NCBI RefSeq assembly: GCF_001306915.1
Contig: NZ_LJTC01000010.1
Span: 1 to 64,000 of the forward strand
Source: Pseudoalteromonas lipolytica
GTDB lineage: Bacteria; Pseudomonadota; Gammaproteobacteria; Enterobacterales; Alteromonadaceae
Direction of reading: 5' to 3'
Length of the DNA: 64,000 nucleotides
Shown here one piece after another: positions 24,925 through 34,841 of the stretch. A program made the translations under genes and the position numbers. The notes beneath the pieces were generated by a model. That model did no database searches, had not been told where the DNA came from, and saw nothing but the letters and a program-made list of their open reading frames with translations. Position 1 is the stretch's first letter. Every line of letters begins with the position of its first letter.

Positions 24925-25803
24925 TTATTTTAGATGTTTGAAAGTATCAAGCATCCATTTTATAAATAGCTCTAATTGTGCATTAGTTTCACTAGGATCG
25001 TGTTGAACTAAGTAATATTTATCTTTCGTTTTTAATGGCATATCGGTGAAATTAAATAACCATTGCTCATCAAACCAAGTCTGACTGATAGGCAAGGGGA
25101 TTAGGGCAATACCCATACCCTGTTGCGCGGCACGTGCCACACCAAACATACTATCAACCTGAATAATTTGTTTTGGTGCAAAGTCATCAATACCAGCATG
25201 CTCTGCCCATTGGTGCCAAGCCCAAGGACGCGCTTTATGAAGTATAAGAGGAACTTCATTTAAAGCCTGAAACGGGTTTTCTTGCCATGCTTGCCAGTTT
25301 TCTTTATTGCAAGCTGGTGTATACGATAGCGAAAATAGCTCATGTACAACGCCTTCGTGCGGTTTAGATGAAGACAATACAATCGACAAATCGCTTTGCT
25401 TAGTCAGCTCTTTACGCGTTTTTAAGGTATTAAGCTGTAAGTTTGTATTTGGGTGCTCACTGGTCCATTCGCTCAGTTTTGGCATTAAAAGCTCACTGGC
25501 AAAAAACTCAGGTAACGTAATACTGATCGTAACGTTCTCTTGTAACTGACTAAACTCATTAATGGTTTTTTCTAGCGCTTTAATAAGCGGTGATACAGAG
25601 TCATAAAAATTCTTACCAGCCGCTGTTAGGCGAATTGAACGGGTTTGACGTTCAAATAGTTCAATACCCAATTGTTCTTCTAATTGTTTGATCTGATGGC
25701 TTACGGCAGACGGTGTAAGGTAAAGCTGGTTTGCTGCATCTTTAAAGCTAAGGGTACGTGCAGCAAAACAAAATGAGCGTAGGCCACGAATAGGTGTTTG
25801 CAT
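24925..25803 (-). CDS. LysR-family transcriptional regulator
   Basis: The 292-residue protein has the LysR winged-helix domain (about 1-65) with FCFAARTLSFKDAANQLYLT and SAVSHQIKQLEEQLGIELFER, and a C-terminal effector-binding domain. It resembles the GcvA-like branch (PIRGLRSFCFAARTLSF start). The target is unknown. The nearest neighbours are the CoA-transferase end of the liu operon, from which it is separated by a terminator, and small exported genes, so it is probably monocistronic. The upstream region has a palindrome that could be its own binding site. Confidence 0.9.
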   Translation of the reverse strand: MQTPIRGLRSFCFAARTLSFKDAANQLYLTPSAVSHQIKQLEEQLGIELFERQTRSIRLTAAGKNFYDSVSPLIKALEKTINEFSQLQENVTISITLPEFFASELLMPKLSEWTSEHPNTNLQLNTLKTRKELTKQSDLSIVLSSSKPHEGVVHELFSLSYTPACNKENWQAWQENPFQALNEVPLILHKARPWAWHQWAEHAGIDDFAPKQIIQVDSMFGVARAAQQGMGIALIPLPISQTWFDEQWLFNFTDMPLKTKDKYYLVQHDPSETNAQLELFIKWMLDTFKHLK

Positions 25804-26110
25804 AGTTAATTTCAGTAAGTCTCAATAGCGCTTGTTAGTTAATTAACTGCTAAGCAATTATTATCCCAAAATGTAAAAAAATAGAGAGTAAAGAATGAAT
25901 ATAGCTAACTCTTGCCATATTGTATAAAAAACAGCCTTTAATCGCTCGTTTAATCTATGTTTAGGCAAATGTTTAGTAAAAAAGTGATCTTAGCAGTTTT
26001 AGCTATTTCGTCATAGTCTCAGTATTAGATACTGCCAATTCACTAAAGCAGGGCATTTTATACTATTTATGTGACAAAATGGTGCGGCGAAACGTGAACG
26101 CTAGATAAAA
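25804..26110. other. Upstream region of the LysR gene
   Basis: About 300 bases before the liu-operon terminator. A perfect 12-base palindrome AGTTAATTAACT lies at 25837-25848, about 35 bases before the LysR start, a plausible autoregulatory site. The rest is AT-rich with no recognised feature. Confidence 0.45.
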
Positions 26111-26134
26111 AAAATCCCTCTTGCGAGGGATTTT
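26111..26134 (-). terminator. Terminator of the liu operon
   Basis: Ten-base arms (26111-26120 and 26125-26134, CCCTC/GAGGG core) with a TTGC loop are followed on the minus strand by eight T. This is a strong intrinsic terminator after the CoA-transferase genes. Confidence 0.92.
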
Positions 26135-26191
26135 GGGTAACTCAGCGCCATTGGCACTGGGAATGAGGTCGGTACATGGGATGTGAGTGGT

Positions 26192-26848
26192 TTAAAAAAC
26201 CATCTCTGGAACATCACCTTCAACAAGCAATTTGCCTGCCGTTTTGCTAATAATTTCATCTACCGACACGCCTGGAGCGCGTTCGATTAGATGAAATGCG
26301 CCGTCTTTAACTTCTAATACGGCTAAATCAGTTACGATTTTCTTTACACAGTTAACCCCAGTTAGCGGTAAAGTGCAACTTTCTAATAACTTAGAGTCGC
26401 CATGCTTGCTTGCATGAGTCATCGTAACAATAATATTCTTCGCGCCAGCAACGAGGTCCATCGCGCCACCCATGCCTTTAATTAGCTTTTTTGGGATCAT
26501 CCACGATGCGATGTTACCGTTCTGGTCAACTTCAAATGCACCTAATACTGTTAAGTCTACATGACCACCCCGTATCATGGCAAAACTATCTGCACTATTA
26601 AATATTGCTGCACCTGTGGCTGCTGTCACGGTTTCTTTACCCGCGTTGATCATATCTGCATCAACTTGGTCTTTAGTTGGGTACGCACCCATACCTAATA
26701 AGCCATTTTCCGACTGCAGCATAACTTCGATACCGTCAGGTACATAGTTAGCAACCAGAGTAGGGATACCAATACCTAGGTTTACGTAATAGCCATCTTG
26801 TAGTTCTTGTGCAACACGCATTGCAACTTGTTCACGTGATAATGCCAT
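26192..26848 (-). CDS. 3-oxoacid CoA-transferase subunit B
   Basis: The 218-residue protein is the beta subunit of a succinyl-CoA:acetoacetate-type CoA transferase. The SENGLLGMGAYP motif holds the catalytic glutamate (about residue 47), and GIGIPTLVANYVPDG is typical of the family. With subunit A, encoded 11 bases upstream, it activates the acetoacetate released by HMG-CoA lyase to acetoacetyl-CoA. It is the last gene of the liu operon, which explains its substrate better than a general ketone-body role. Confidence 0.92.
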   Translation of the reverse strand: MALSREQVAMRVAQELQDGYYVNLGIGIPTLVANYVPDGIEVMLQSENGLLGMGAYPTKDQVDADMINAGKETVTAATGAAIFNSADSFAMIRGGHVDLTVLGAFEVDQNGNIASWMIPKKLIKGMGGAMDLVAGAKNIIVTMTHASKHGDSKLLESCTLPLTGVNCVKKIVTDLAVLEVKDGAFHLIERAPGVSVDEIISKTAGKLLVEGDVPEMVF

Positions 26849-26859
26849 TTTATTGCTCC

Positions 26860-27558
26860 TTAATCGCGAGTTGTTACACGTTCAATGCGTTTTTCAAAGT
26901 CGCCTTTGATCACGCGATTAACATAAATACCTGGGGTATGAATTTGGCTTGGCTCAAGTTCACCTGGCTCAACAATCTCTTCAACTTCAGCAACGGTAAT
27001 TTTACCTGCTGTCGCGGCCATCGGGTTGAAGTTCATAGCTGTGTGGCGAAATACAAGATTACCGTAGCGGTCGGCTTTCCATGCTTTAACAATGGCAAAC
27101 TCACCTGTAATTGACTCTTCTAAGATATATGGGCGACCATCAAATTCTTTAACTTCTTTGCCTTCGGCTACAGGCGTGCCGTAACCTGTAGCTGTATAGA
27201 ACGCAGGAATACCAGCACCACCGGCGCGCATCTTCTCAGCGAGTGTACCTTGTGGTGTTAAAACAACATCAATTTCACCATCGAGTAGTTGTTTTTCGAA
27301 AAGCGCATTTTCACCCACATAAGAAGCGATGATTTTTTTAATTTGCTTGTCGTGAAGTAAAACACCTAAACCAAAATCGTCGACACCGCAGTTATTCGAA
27401 ACAACAGTTAGATTTTTAGTCTGTTTACGCTTAATTTCACTGATAAGTCCCTCAGGAATACCACACAAGCCAAAGCCACCAGCGATAATTGTATCGCCAT
27501 CTTTTAAACCTTCCATTGCAGCTTCATAACTTGAAACCACTTTATCGAAACCGGCCAT
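26860..27558 (-). CDS. 3-oxoacid CoA-transferase subunit A
   Basis: The 232-residue alpha subunit shows the CoA-transferase signature [13 protein letters not shown] near residue 27 and a second conserved block, [16 protein letters not shown]. It pairs with the B subunit just downstream. It lies 11 bases after the HMG-CoA lyase gene in the same operon, consistent with use of acetoacetate from leucine breakdown. Confidence 0.92.
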   Translation of the reverse strand: MAGFDKVVSSYEAAMEGLKDGDTIIAGGFGLCGIPEGLISEIKRKQTKNLTVVSNNCGVDDFGLGVLLHDKQIKKIIASYVGENALFEKQLLDGEIDVVLTPQGTLAEKMRAGGAGIPAFYTATGYGTPVAEGKEVKEFDGRPYILEESITGEFAIVKAWKADRYGNLVFRHTAMNFNPMAATAGKITVAEVEEIVEPGELEPSQIHTPGIYVNRVIKGDFEKRIERVTTRD

Positions 27559-27569
27559 GAGCCTACTCC

Positions 27570-28475
27570 TTAATTATTCTGAGTGTTCTTTAGAGCAAGT
27601 GATACCTTGCTGACAGGTTGTTTATTTAGTGCACTGCAAATAGCCCAACCAGCTTTCGCCAGTCTTTCTAAATCAATTCCATGCTCTATGCCAAGTCCTT
27701 GCAGTAAGTAAACTACATCTTCAGTGGCAACATTTCCTGACGCGCCTTTGGCATAAGGGCAGCCACCAAGGCCTGCAACAGCACTGTCAACCGTTGCTAT
27801 ACCGCGGCTTAGGGCGGTGTAAATATTTGTGAGCGCTTGTCCGTAGGTGTCGTGAAAATGTACAGCGAGTTTTGATTTATCAATATGTTGCAAGAGTAAA
27901 TCTAATAACTCATCGACTTTTTTCGCCGTACCTACACCAATGGTGTCGCCAAGGCTAATTTCGTAACAACCAAGCTCGAGTAATCGCTCTGATACTTTTA
28001 ATACATCATTGTAGTCGACATCACCTTGATATGGACAACCCATGACACAGCTAACATAACCTCTAACACGAATGTTATTCGCTTTGGCAAAATCCATTAC
28101 ATCTTTAAAGCGGTCAATACTTTCATCAATAGAGCAGTTAATGTTCTTTTGACAAAACGCTTCACTTGCCGCTGTAAAGATTGCAAATTCTTGTATGCCG
28201 ACTTGTTTTGCCGCCTCTGCACCGCGTAAATTCGGGGTGAGGGCACTTAAGTTAACATTAGGCAAATTTAACGCGCTAATTACATCGCCTGAGTCAGCCA
28301 TTTGTGGCACCCATTTAGGTGACACAAAGGCGCCTGCTTCAATATCTTTAAGCCCAGCGTCTGCAAGGGCGTTGATAAGAGCGACTTTATCTTGAGTGCT
28401 AACGGCAGCTTCATTTTGCAAACCGTCTCTGGCGCCAACTTCTACAATGCGAACAAAATCAGGAAACTGTGCCAT
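27570..28475 (-). CDS. liuE: Hydroxymethylglutaryl-CoA lyase
   Basis: The 301-residue enzyme splits HMG-CoA into acetoacetate and acetyl-CoA, the last step of leucine breakdown. [11 protein letters not shown] near the N-terminus, [10 protein letters not shown] in the middle and [19 protein letters not shown] near residue 235 are the family's metal and active-site segments, with the catalytic cysteine in GGCPYA. Its ATG overlaps the stop of the liuD gene by one base (TAATG). Confidence 0.95.
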   Translation of the reverse strand: MAQFPDFVRIVEVGARDGLQNEAAVSTQDKVALINALADAGLKDIEAGAFVSPKWVPQMADSGDVISALNLPNVNLSALTPNLRGAEAAKQVGIQEFAIFTAASEAFCQKNINCSIDESIDRFKDVMDFAKANNIRVRGYVSCVMGCPYQGDVDYNDVLKVSERLLELGCYEISLGDTIGVGTAKKVDELLDLLLQHIDKSKLAVHFHDTYGQALTNIYTALSRGIATVDSAVAGLGGCPYAKGASGNVATEDVVYLLQGLGIEHGIDLERLAKAGWAICSALNKQPVSKVSLALKNTQNN

Positions 28476-30439
28476 TACGCCTCCGGCTCTTCAACAATCG
28501 CAAGCATATCACCATGACTCACCAGTTCACCTTCAGCAAAGCAATAGCTGGTTAATACACCATCATGTGGGGCATTAAGCGTGTATTCCATTTTCATCGC
28601 TTCGATGATGACAACCGCATCACCTTTAGCGACAGTACTACCCACCTCAACTAAATGTTTAACAACAGTACCATTGAGTGGTGCAGCGAGTGGCAATGCA
28701 TCACTTTCGTGTTCACTAATATAGTGTTTATCAATCAGTTCTAGCACCGTTTGCTGTGCTTTGTACATCACTGTAATGTAAGAGTCTGATTGATTAATAT
28801 GAGCTACAACTTTTTCGCCATTAATGACTAGGTTCGTAAGGCCATTTTCAACCTTGCCCGAGGTTGTATAGTCAACCCCATCTAAGCTAATTTTAAAGCC
28901 ATCTGAGGTCTTAACCGCATGAACGTTTAAATCTACAAACGGAATTGTTGTTTTAGCATCACTGTTTAGCATAAAGCCTGTTAATTGTTGCCATGGGCTG
29001 CTGCTTTCACCTTTTAGTTGATGTGCATACGCATAGGCTGCCACAACGGTCGCAATAACAGACTGTTGCTCGTTTTTAGCAACAAGGCGCTCACCTTGGT
29101 CTTCAATAAAGTGCGTATCGGGTGCACCTGCTTGAAAAGTAGGGTGTTTAGCAAGATTATGTAAGAAATTAACGTTACAGCTAAAACCTGCAAGGTGGAA
29201 TTGCTCTAGTGCTTTTGATAAACGCCCAAGCGCTGCCTCACGGTTATCATCATGAACAATTAATTTAGCAATCATAGGATCGTAGAACGGGCTAATTTCA
29301 TCACCCGCTGCAATCCCTGTATCTATACGTACAAATTCAGATTCGTTCGGTGTGAATAGGGCGTCAATGTGGCCAGAACACGGAATAAAGTCATTACTTG
29401 GATCTTCTGCATAAATACGCGCTTCAAAGCTGTGACCTTGTAGCTGAATATCTGCTTGGCTAAGTGGTAATGCTTCACCTGCCGCAATATTGATTTGCCA
29501 ATTCACCAAATCAACACCGGTTACCATTTCTGTTACTGGGTGCTCTACTTGTAAACGGGTGTTCATTTCCATGAAGAAGAATTCATCACCGCATAATAAA
29601 AACTCAACCGTACCTGCACCGCGATAGTTAATCGCTTGGGCACAGCGTACCGCAGCTTCACCCATTTCTTTACGAAGTGCATCAGATAAACCCGGAGCAG
29701 GGGCTTCTTCAATTACTTTTTGGTGACGACGCTGTAAAGAGCAGTCACGGTCACCTAAGTACACACAGTTACCATGGCTATCGGCAAAAACTTGTACTTC
29801 AACATGGCGCGGTTTGGTGACATAGCGCTCTAACAGTACTAAATCGTTACCAAAGCCGGCTTTTGCTTCACGTTTTGCGCCTTCAAGTGCACCGATAAAG
29901 TCTTTTGCGTGTTCAACAACTCGCATGCCTTTACCACCGCCACCAAAGGCCGCTTTAATCAGTACTGGATAACCAATTTTTTCAGCTTCAGCTTGTAGGA
30001 AATCTGTATCTTGATTGTCACCATAGTAGCCTGGCACTAATGGTACATTTGCTTGGTGCATAATTTCTTTAGCGCGGGTTTTTGAACCCATGGCTTCAAT
30101 GCTGGATGCTGGCGGGCCAATAAAGGCGATATCATTTTTCTCACACGCGAGTGCAAAGTCAAAGTTTTCAGATAAAAAACCATAACCCGGGTGAATACAA
30201 TCAACACCTGCTTGTTTAGCTACATCGATTATTTTGTCTGCTACTAAGTACGAATCTTTACTTGGCGCAGGGCCAATGTGATACGCCTCATCAGCAAGCT
30301 TTACGTGCTGAGCATGTTTATCAGCATCTGAGTACACTGCAACCGTAGTTAAGCCCATTTGCTTTGCTGTACGCATAACTCGGCAGGCAATTTCACCACG
30401 GTTGGCAACGAGAATTTTTTTCAATGATTTTGTTGTCAT
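28475..30439 (-). CDS. liuD: Methylcrotonyl-CoA carboxylase, biotin-containing alpha subunit
   Basis: The 654-residue protein holds a biotin carboxylase domain (about 1-450) with ATP-grasp motif GGGGKGMRVVE and the MNTRLQVEHPVTE segment. A linker and a C-terminal biotinyl domain follow, with EAMKMEYTL, whose lysine carries biotin (about residue 618). It carboxylates biotin for the beta subunit, which converts 3-methylcrotonyl-CoA to 3-methylglutaconyl-CoA. Nine bases separate it from the liuC gene upstream. Confidence 0.95.
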   Translation of the reverse strand: MTTKSLKKILVANRGEIACRVMRTAKQMGLTTVAVYSDADKHAQHVKLADEAYHIGPAPSKDSYLVADKIIDVAKQAGVDCIHPGYGFLSENFDFALACEKNDIAFIGPPASSIEAMGSKTRAKEIMHQANVPLVPGYYGDNQDTDFLQAEAEKIGYPVLIKAAFGGGGKGMRVVEHAKDFIGALEGAKREAKAGFGNDLVLLERYVTKPRHVEVQVFADSHGNCVYLGDRDCSLQRRHQKVIEEAPAPGLSDALRKEMGEAAVRCAQAINYRGAGTVEFLLCGDEFFFMEMNTRLQVEHPVTEMVTGVDLVNWQINIAAGEALPLSQADIQLQGHSFEARIYAEDPSNDFIPCSGHIDALFTPNESEFVRIDTGIAAGDEISPFYDPMIAKLIVHDDNREAALGRLSKALEQFHLAGFSCNVNFLHNLAKHPTFQAGAPDTHFIEDQGERLVAKNEQQSVIATVVAAYAYAHQLKGESSSPWQQLTGFMLNSDAKTTIPFVDLNVHAVKTSDGFKISLDGVDYTTSGKVENGLTNLVINGEKVVAHINQSDSYITVMYKAQQTVLELIDKHYISEHESDALPLAAPLNGTVVKHLVEVGSTVAKGDAVVIIEAMKMEYTLNAPHDGVLTSYCFAEGELVSHGDMLAIVEEPEA

Positions 30440-30447
30440 AATGGTTC

Positions 30448-31218
30448 CTATTTCTGCCAGTTAGGGGCACGTTTTTCAAAAAATGCTGTCAGGCCTTCTT
30501 GGCCTTCTTCAGATACACGAATGCGTGCAATGCGTTCTGCGGTTAACTCAATCAGTGCATCATCTATTACGTTGCCAGCGACATCATTGATTAGCTGTTT
30601 TGCTGCTTTAACAGCAATAGGACCATTGTTGACAAGGTTTTGTAAGTGTTTATCGAGCGCTGTTTGTAAATCGCCGGTGATCTGGTGAATTAAACCCAGT
30701 TGCTTGGCTGTATGCGCGTCAAAAATCTCTGCCGTTAAAAAATAACGACGTGCAGCGCGCTCACCAATAGCTTTAATGACATAAGGGCTGATAACTGCAG
30801 GAATAAGACCAAGCTTTACTTCACTTAAGCAAAATTGCGCATCGTCTTGGCAAATCGCGATATCACAACACGCAATCAAGCCTAAGGCACCGCCAAATGC
30901 AGCACCTTGTACGGCACAAATTGTTGGATGTGGGCTGGTAGCAAGGACTTTCATAAGCTTTGCTAGCTGCATAGAATCCGCTAAGTTTTCTGCAAAGTCA
31001 TTGCCAGCCATCGACTTCATCCAGTTTAAATCAGCGCCAGCAGAGAAGTGCTTACCTTCGGTTTTTAAAACCAGTGCGCGCACATCACAACTGTTTGCGT
31101 GTTCAATTAAACGGATCAGCTCACTGATGACTTCTTCGTTAAATGCATTGTGTTTTTCAGGGCGACTTAGTACCAGTACAGCCACATTTGATTTTGTTAT
31201 TTCGAGTGTTACTGACAT
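30448..31218 (-). CDS. liuC: Methylglutaconyl-CoA hydratase (enoyl-CoA hydratase family)
   Basis: The start at 31218 is chosen because GGAGG lies just upstream and it falls 10 bases after the liuB stop; a longer frame to 31284 would overlap liuB. This gives 256 residues. Crotonase-fold oxyanion-hole segments are KHFSAGADLNWMK and AFGGALGLIACCDI, and SEVKLGLIPAVISPY follows. It hydrates 3-methylglutaconyl-CoA to HMG-CoA. The operon position between the two carboxylase subunits supports this over a generic fatty-acid hydratase. Confidence 0.92.
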   Translation of the reverse strand: MSVTLEITKSNVAVLVLSRPEKHNAFNEEVISELIRLIEHANSCDVRALVLKTEGKHFSAGADLNWMKSMAGNDFAENLADSMQLAKLMKVLATSPHPTICAVQGAAFGGALGLIACCDIAICQDDAQFCLSEVKLGLIPAVISPYVIKAIGERAARRYFLTAEIFDAHTAKQLGLIHQITGDLQTALDKHLQNLVNNGPIAVKAAKQLINDVAGNVIDDALIELTAERIARIRVSEEGQEGLTAFFEKRAPNWQK

Positions 31219-31228
31219 AAGGCCTCCA

Positions 31229-32836
31229 TTACATTCTAAATACGCCGAACTGCGAATCGCGCTCTGGTGCATTTTTAGCTGCACTTAAGGCAAGCCCTAA
31301 TACATTGCGAGTATCAGCAGGATCGATAATGCCATCATCCCAAAGGCGGGCACTGGCGTAATATGGATGACCTTGTTTTTCGTATTGCTCGATAATTGGC
31401 TTTTTAAACTCACTGACTTGCTCATCAGTCATGCTTTCGCCTTTTCGGGCTAAACCATCTTGTTTAATTTGTGCAAGAACGCCTGCTGCTTGTTCACCAC
31501 CCATTACAGAGATACGAGCATTTGGCCACATCCACATCATGGTAGGCTCAAACGCGCGGCCACACATACCGTAGTTACCTGCACCATATGAGCCACCAAT
31601 TAACACGGTGAATTTAGGTACATCAGCACATGACACTGCGGTTACCATTTTCGCACCATGTTTGGCGATGCCTTCGGCTTCGTATTTTTTACCAACCATA
31701 AAGCCAGTAATGTTTTGTAAAAACACCAAAGGAATTTTGCGCTGTGCACATAGCTGTATAAAGTGCGCGCCTTTTTGCGCTGATTCACTAAATAAAATGC
31801 CGTTGTTGGCAACAATACCGACAGGGTGACCAAAGATTTTTGCAAAGCCGGTTACTAGTGTTTCGCCAAAGTAGCGTTTAAATTCATCAAATGATGAATC
31901 ATCAACAACACGGGCAATTACTTCGCGTACATCAAATGGCTTTTTAAGGTCGGTACCCACAATGCCGTAAATTTCGTTAATGTCGTAACGCGGCGGTTTA
32001 ACATCATCAAGTAACGGTGCAGTAGGGCGCTGATAATTAATTCGTTCAATACATTGGCGAGCAATCGAAAGTGCATGGGCATCGTTTTCAGCATAGTGGT
32101 CAGCAACACCTGATGTTTTACAGTGAACATCAGCACCACCGAGCTCTTCAGCACTTACTTCTTCACCGGTAGCCGCTTTAACCAGTGGCGGACCAGCTAA
32201 GAAAATTGTGCCTTGCTCTTTTACAATAATACTTTCATCAGCCATCGCTGGTACATAAGCACCACCTGCAGTACATAAACCCATAACAACTGCAATTTGC
32301 GGAATGCCTTTACCAGACATACGTGCCTGATTATAGAAAATACGGCCAAAGTGTAATTTATCTGGAAATACATCATCTTGTTCAGGCAGGTTTGCACCGC
32401 CTGAATCAACTAAATAAATACACGGTAAATGACAACGCTCTGCGATATCTTGGGCACGTAGATGTTTTTTCACTGTTAGTGGAAAGTATGTACCGCCTTT
32501 TACGGTTGCATCATTGGCGATGATCATACATTCAACGCCTTTCACACGACCAATACCAGCAACAACACCGGCACAAGGAATCGCTTGTTCATACACGCCA
32601 AAGGCAGCAAATTGAGAAATCTCTAAAAATGGCGAGCCTTCATCAAGTAGCGTTTCAATACGGTCACGAACAAACAACTTACCGCGGCCTTGGTGGCGCT
32701 CAATTAGTGCAGGGCCACCACCTAAACGGATATCAGCGACTTTTTCACGTAAATCACTTACGAGCGCTGCCATGTTGTCGTGATTTTGCAAAAATTGCGG
32801 ATCGTGTGGATTTACACTCGATTTTAAAATCGTCAT
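31229..32836 (-). CDS. liuB: Methylcrotonyl-CoA carboxylase, carboxyltransferase beta subunit
   Basis: At 535 residues it has the normal length for the non-biotinylated subunit. Carboxyltransferase features include [20 protein letters not shown] near the N-terminus, [17 protein letters not shown], and [17 protein letters not shown] with the second acyl-CoA/biotin site. It transfers CO2 from biotin on LiuD to 3-methylcrotonyl-CoA. It lies 9 bases after the liuA gene. Confidence 0.95.
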   Translation of the reverse strand: MTILKSSVNPHDPQFLQNHDNMAALVSDLREKVADIRLGGGPALIERHQGRGKLFVRDRIETLLDEGSPFLEISQFAAFGVYEQAIPCAGVVAGIGRVKGVECMIIANDATVKGGTYFPLTVKKHLRAQDIAERCHLPCIYLVDSGGANLPEQDDVFPDKLHFGRIFYNQARMSGKGIPQIAVVMGLCTAGGAYVPAMADESIIVKEQGTIFLAGPPLVKAATGEEVSAEELGGADVHCKTSGVADHYAENDAHALSIARQCIERINYQRPTAPLLDDVKPPRYDINEIYGIVGTDLKKPFDVREVIARVVDDSSFDEFKRYFGETLVTGFAKIFGHPVGIVANNGILFSESAQKGAHFIQLCAQRKIPLVFLQNITGFMVGKKYEAEGIAKHGAKMVTAVSCADVPKFTVLIGGSYGAGNYGMCGRAFEPTMMWMWPNARISVMGGEQAAGVLAQIKQDGLARKGESMTDEQVSEFKKPIIEQYEKQGHPYYASARLWDDGIIDPADTRNVLGLALSAAKNAPERDSQFGVFRM

Positions 32837-32845
32837 AACAAGGTC

Positions 32846-34021
32846 CTATCGGCTTTCACTGAATAATTCGCGACCAATTAGCATGCGGCGGATTTCTGAA
32901 GTACCTGCGCCAATTTCATATAGTTTTGCATCACGTAACAAGCGACCTGTCGCATATTCGTTGATATAACCATTACCCCCTAAGATTTGGATAGCATCAA
33001 GGGCCATTTTAGTCGCCAGCTCTGCGGCATATAAAATCGCACCAGCGGCATCTTTACGCGTTGTTTCGCCGCGATCACATGCACGAGCTACCGTGTAAAC
33101 GTATGAACGAGCAGCATTCATTTGCGTGTACATATCAGCGATTTTGCCTTGAATAAGTTGGAACTGACCAATAGGGCTATCAAATTGTTTACGCTCATGA
33201 ATATAAGGAACCACAATGTCCATACATGCTTGCATAATGCCAAGCGGGCCTGCAGCTAAAACAACACGTTCATAATCTAGGCCACTCATAAGTACTTTTA
33301 CGCCTTCGTTTAAGTTACCTAGAATGTTTTCTGCTGGTACTTCGCAGTTCTCGAACACTAATTCACAGGTGTTAGAGCCACGCATACCAAGTTTGTCTAG
33401 CTTTTGCGCAGTAGAGAATCCTGGTGTGTTACGTTCAACGATGAACGCTGTGATCCCTTTAGGGCCGGCATTTAAATCTGTTTTTGCATAGATAACAAAG
33501 GTATCGGCATCTGGACCATTAGTGATCCACATCTTGTTACCGTTAAGTACAAACACATCGCCTTTTTTCTCGGCTTTTAATTTCATTGATACAACATCAG
33601 AACCCGCATTTGGCTCACTCATCGCAAGGGCACCAATGTGCTCACCACTGATAAGCTTAGGCAGGTATTTTTCTTTTTGAGCCTGTGACCCATTACGGTT
33701 AATTTGGTTAACACATAGATTTGAATGAGCACCATAACTTAAACCAATCGATGCGCTTGCACGGCTAATTTCTTCCATTGCAATAACATGCTCAAGGTAA
33801 CCAAGGCCCGCACCGCCAAATTCTTCAGGTACTGTCATACCTAATAATCCCATTTCGCCAAGCTGTGGCCAAAGTTGATTAGGGAAGGCATTGTCTACGT
33901 CTGTTTGTTCTGCAAGTGGGGCAATTTCTTGGCTCGCAAAGCTATTAACGTGATCGCGGATCATGTCTGCTGTTTCGCCAAGTCCGAAGTTCATTTCTTT
34001 GTATAGTGAAATAGTGCTCAT
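32846..34021 (-). CDS. liuA: Isovaleryl-CoA dehydrogenase
   Basis: The 391-residue flavoprotein oxidises isovaleryl-CoA to 3-methylcrotonyl-CoA. The catalytic glutamate of this subfamily is in [18 protein letters not shown] (near residue 250), an unusual position that separates isovaleryl-CoA dehydrogenases from other acyl-CoA dehydrogenases. [16 protein letters not shown] and [12 protein letters not shown] are general family signatures. It follows the liuR gene by 44 bases and heads the catabolic part of the operon. Confidence 0.95.
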   Translation of the reverse strand: MSTISLYKEMNFGLGETADMIRDHVNSFASQEIAPLAEQTDVDNAFPNQLWPQLGEMGLLGMTVPEEFGGAGLGYLEHVIAMEEISRASASIGLSYGAHSNLCVNQINRNGSQAQKEKYLPKLISGEHIGALAMSEPNAGSDVVSMKLKAEKKGDVFVLNGNKMWITNGPDADTFVIYAKTDLNAGPKGITAFIVERNTPGFSTAQKLDKLGMRGSNTCELVFENCEVPAENILGNLNEGVKVLMSGLDYERVVLAAGPLGIMQACMDIVVPYIHERKQFDSPIGQFQLIQGKIADMYTQMNAARSYVYTVARACDRGETTRKDAAGAILYAAELATKMALDAIQILGGNGYINEYATGRLLRDAKLYEIGAGTSEIRRMLIGRELFSESR

Positions 34022-34065
34022 AATGTGTGTTCCTGTGAGAGTCTGTTGACGAGATTGTTGTCAGG

Positions 34066-34500
34066 TTATTCGTCTAAATTATTAAGGGTTTCACGACAGC
34101 GGCGTTCTGCTGTAACCAATTCCATCAGTACAACTTTAATGTCGTCCATCTGTTGGCTTAGGTCTGCTTTTTTCTCTGCGATAAGGTCAAGCATAGTCAC
34201 TAGCTGTTTAGCACTTGATTTATCTGCATCGTAAAGTTCAAACAAACGGCCCGTTTCGGCCAAGGTAAAACCTAAGCGTTTACCGCGTAGAATAAGTTTT
34301 AGTCTTACTTTGTCACGTTTTGAATAAATACGGGTTTGACCATTGCGATCAGGTGAGATCAGGCCTTGGTCTTCATAAAAGCGGATAGAGCGGGTGGTAA
34401 TATCAAATTCTTTTGCTAGTTCGCTGATACTAAACGTTTGCTCATTGCTAGCAGGTTCAACTGCTGCGCTTTCAAAGTTTGTTTGATTGTCTTGTTTCAT
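34066..34500 (-). CDS. liuR: MerR-family regulator of the liu operon
   Basis: The 144-residue protein has an N-terminal extension of about 25 residues, then the MerR winged helix (SISELAKEFDITTRSIRFYEDQGLI), and a coiled-coil dimer helix at the C-terminus. Its position as first gene before liuA matches LiuR of gammaproteobacteria, a repressor of branched-chain amino-acid breakdown genes. A palindrome-like site at 34542-34557 lies just upstream, indicating autoregulation, and a better one controls the divergent operon. Confidence 0.92.
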   Translation of the reverse strand: MKQDNQTNFESAAVEPASNEQTFSISELAKEFDITTRSIRFYEDQGLISPDRNGQTRIYSKRDKVRLKLILRGKRLGFTLAETGRLFELYDADKSSAKQLVTMLDLIAEKKADLSQQMDDIKVVLMELVTAERRCRETLNNLDE

Positions 34501-34541
34501 GATTTATTTACCTCATTCGAATAACACCAATATAAGTGAAG

Positions 34542-34557
34542 TTTACGTAAAGGTAAA
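34542..34557. promoter_or_regulatory. LiuR-like operator, liuR side
   Basis: TTTACGTAAAGGTAAA is an imperfect palindrome related to the site at 34717-34738 and lies about 42 bases upstream of the liuR start. Confidence 0.6.
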
Positions 34558-34716
34558 GGGTGATTTGGGAGTTATACTTTAGACTTATAAAGATAACTGG
34601 TTGGATTTGTTGGAAAGCTTTATTTATCTAGCCTTGTAAGCAGATGTTCGATTTTTCATACAACAAAATACAGATAAGTTTACAGTTTTACCAGCCGCAG
34701 AAATGTTGATTTTAGA

Positions 34717-34738
34717 TTTACGTTGGCGTAAACGTAAA
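34717..34738. promoter_or_regulatory. LiuR-like operator, valine/isoleucine operon side
   Basis: Arms TTTACGTT (34717-34724) and AACGTAAA (34731-34738) are exactly complementary around the six-base spacer GGCGTA. The motif fits the TTTACGT/ACGTAAA pattern expected of LiuR. Confidence 0.7.
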
Positions 34739-34841
34739 TATTATGTATGCTGAATTAAATCGAAATTAAACTATAACAAATTAACTGTTTGGTTACACAT
34801 GATTTGAACACATGATGATAACCACTTACATGGAGCCAATT

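Larger units (their letters stand above)
34501..34841. promoter_or_regulatory. Divergent liuR / thiolase control region
   Basis: This 340-base region separates the leftward leucine operon from the rightward valine/isoleucine operon. It contains two LiuR-like sites, at 34542-34557 next to liuR and at 34717-34738 about 100 bases before the thiolase start. The ribosome binding site for the thiolase (TGGAG, 34831-34835) selects the ATG at 34842. The central part (about 34580-34700) shows nothing recognisable. Confidence 0.7.

Noticed and set aside
31219-31284. N-terminal extension of the liuC product
   Set aside because: It overlaps the liuB 3' end and lacks a ribosome binding site, whereas GGAGG marks the start at 31218.
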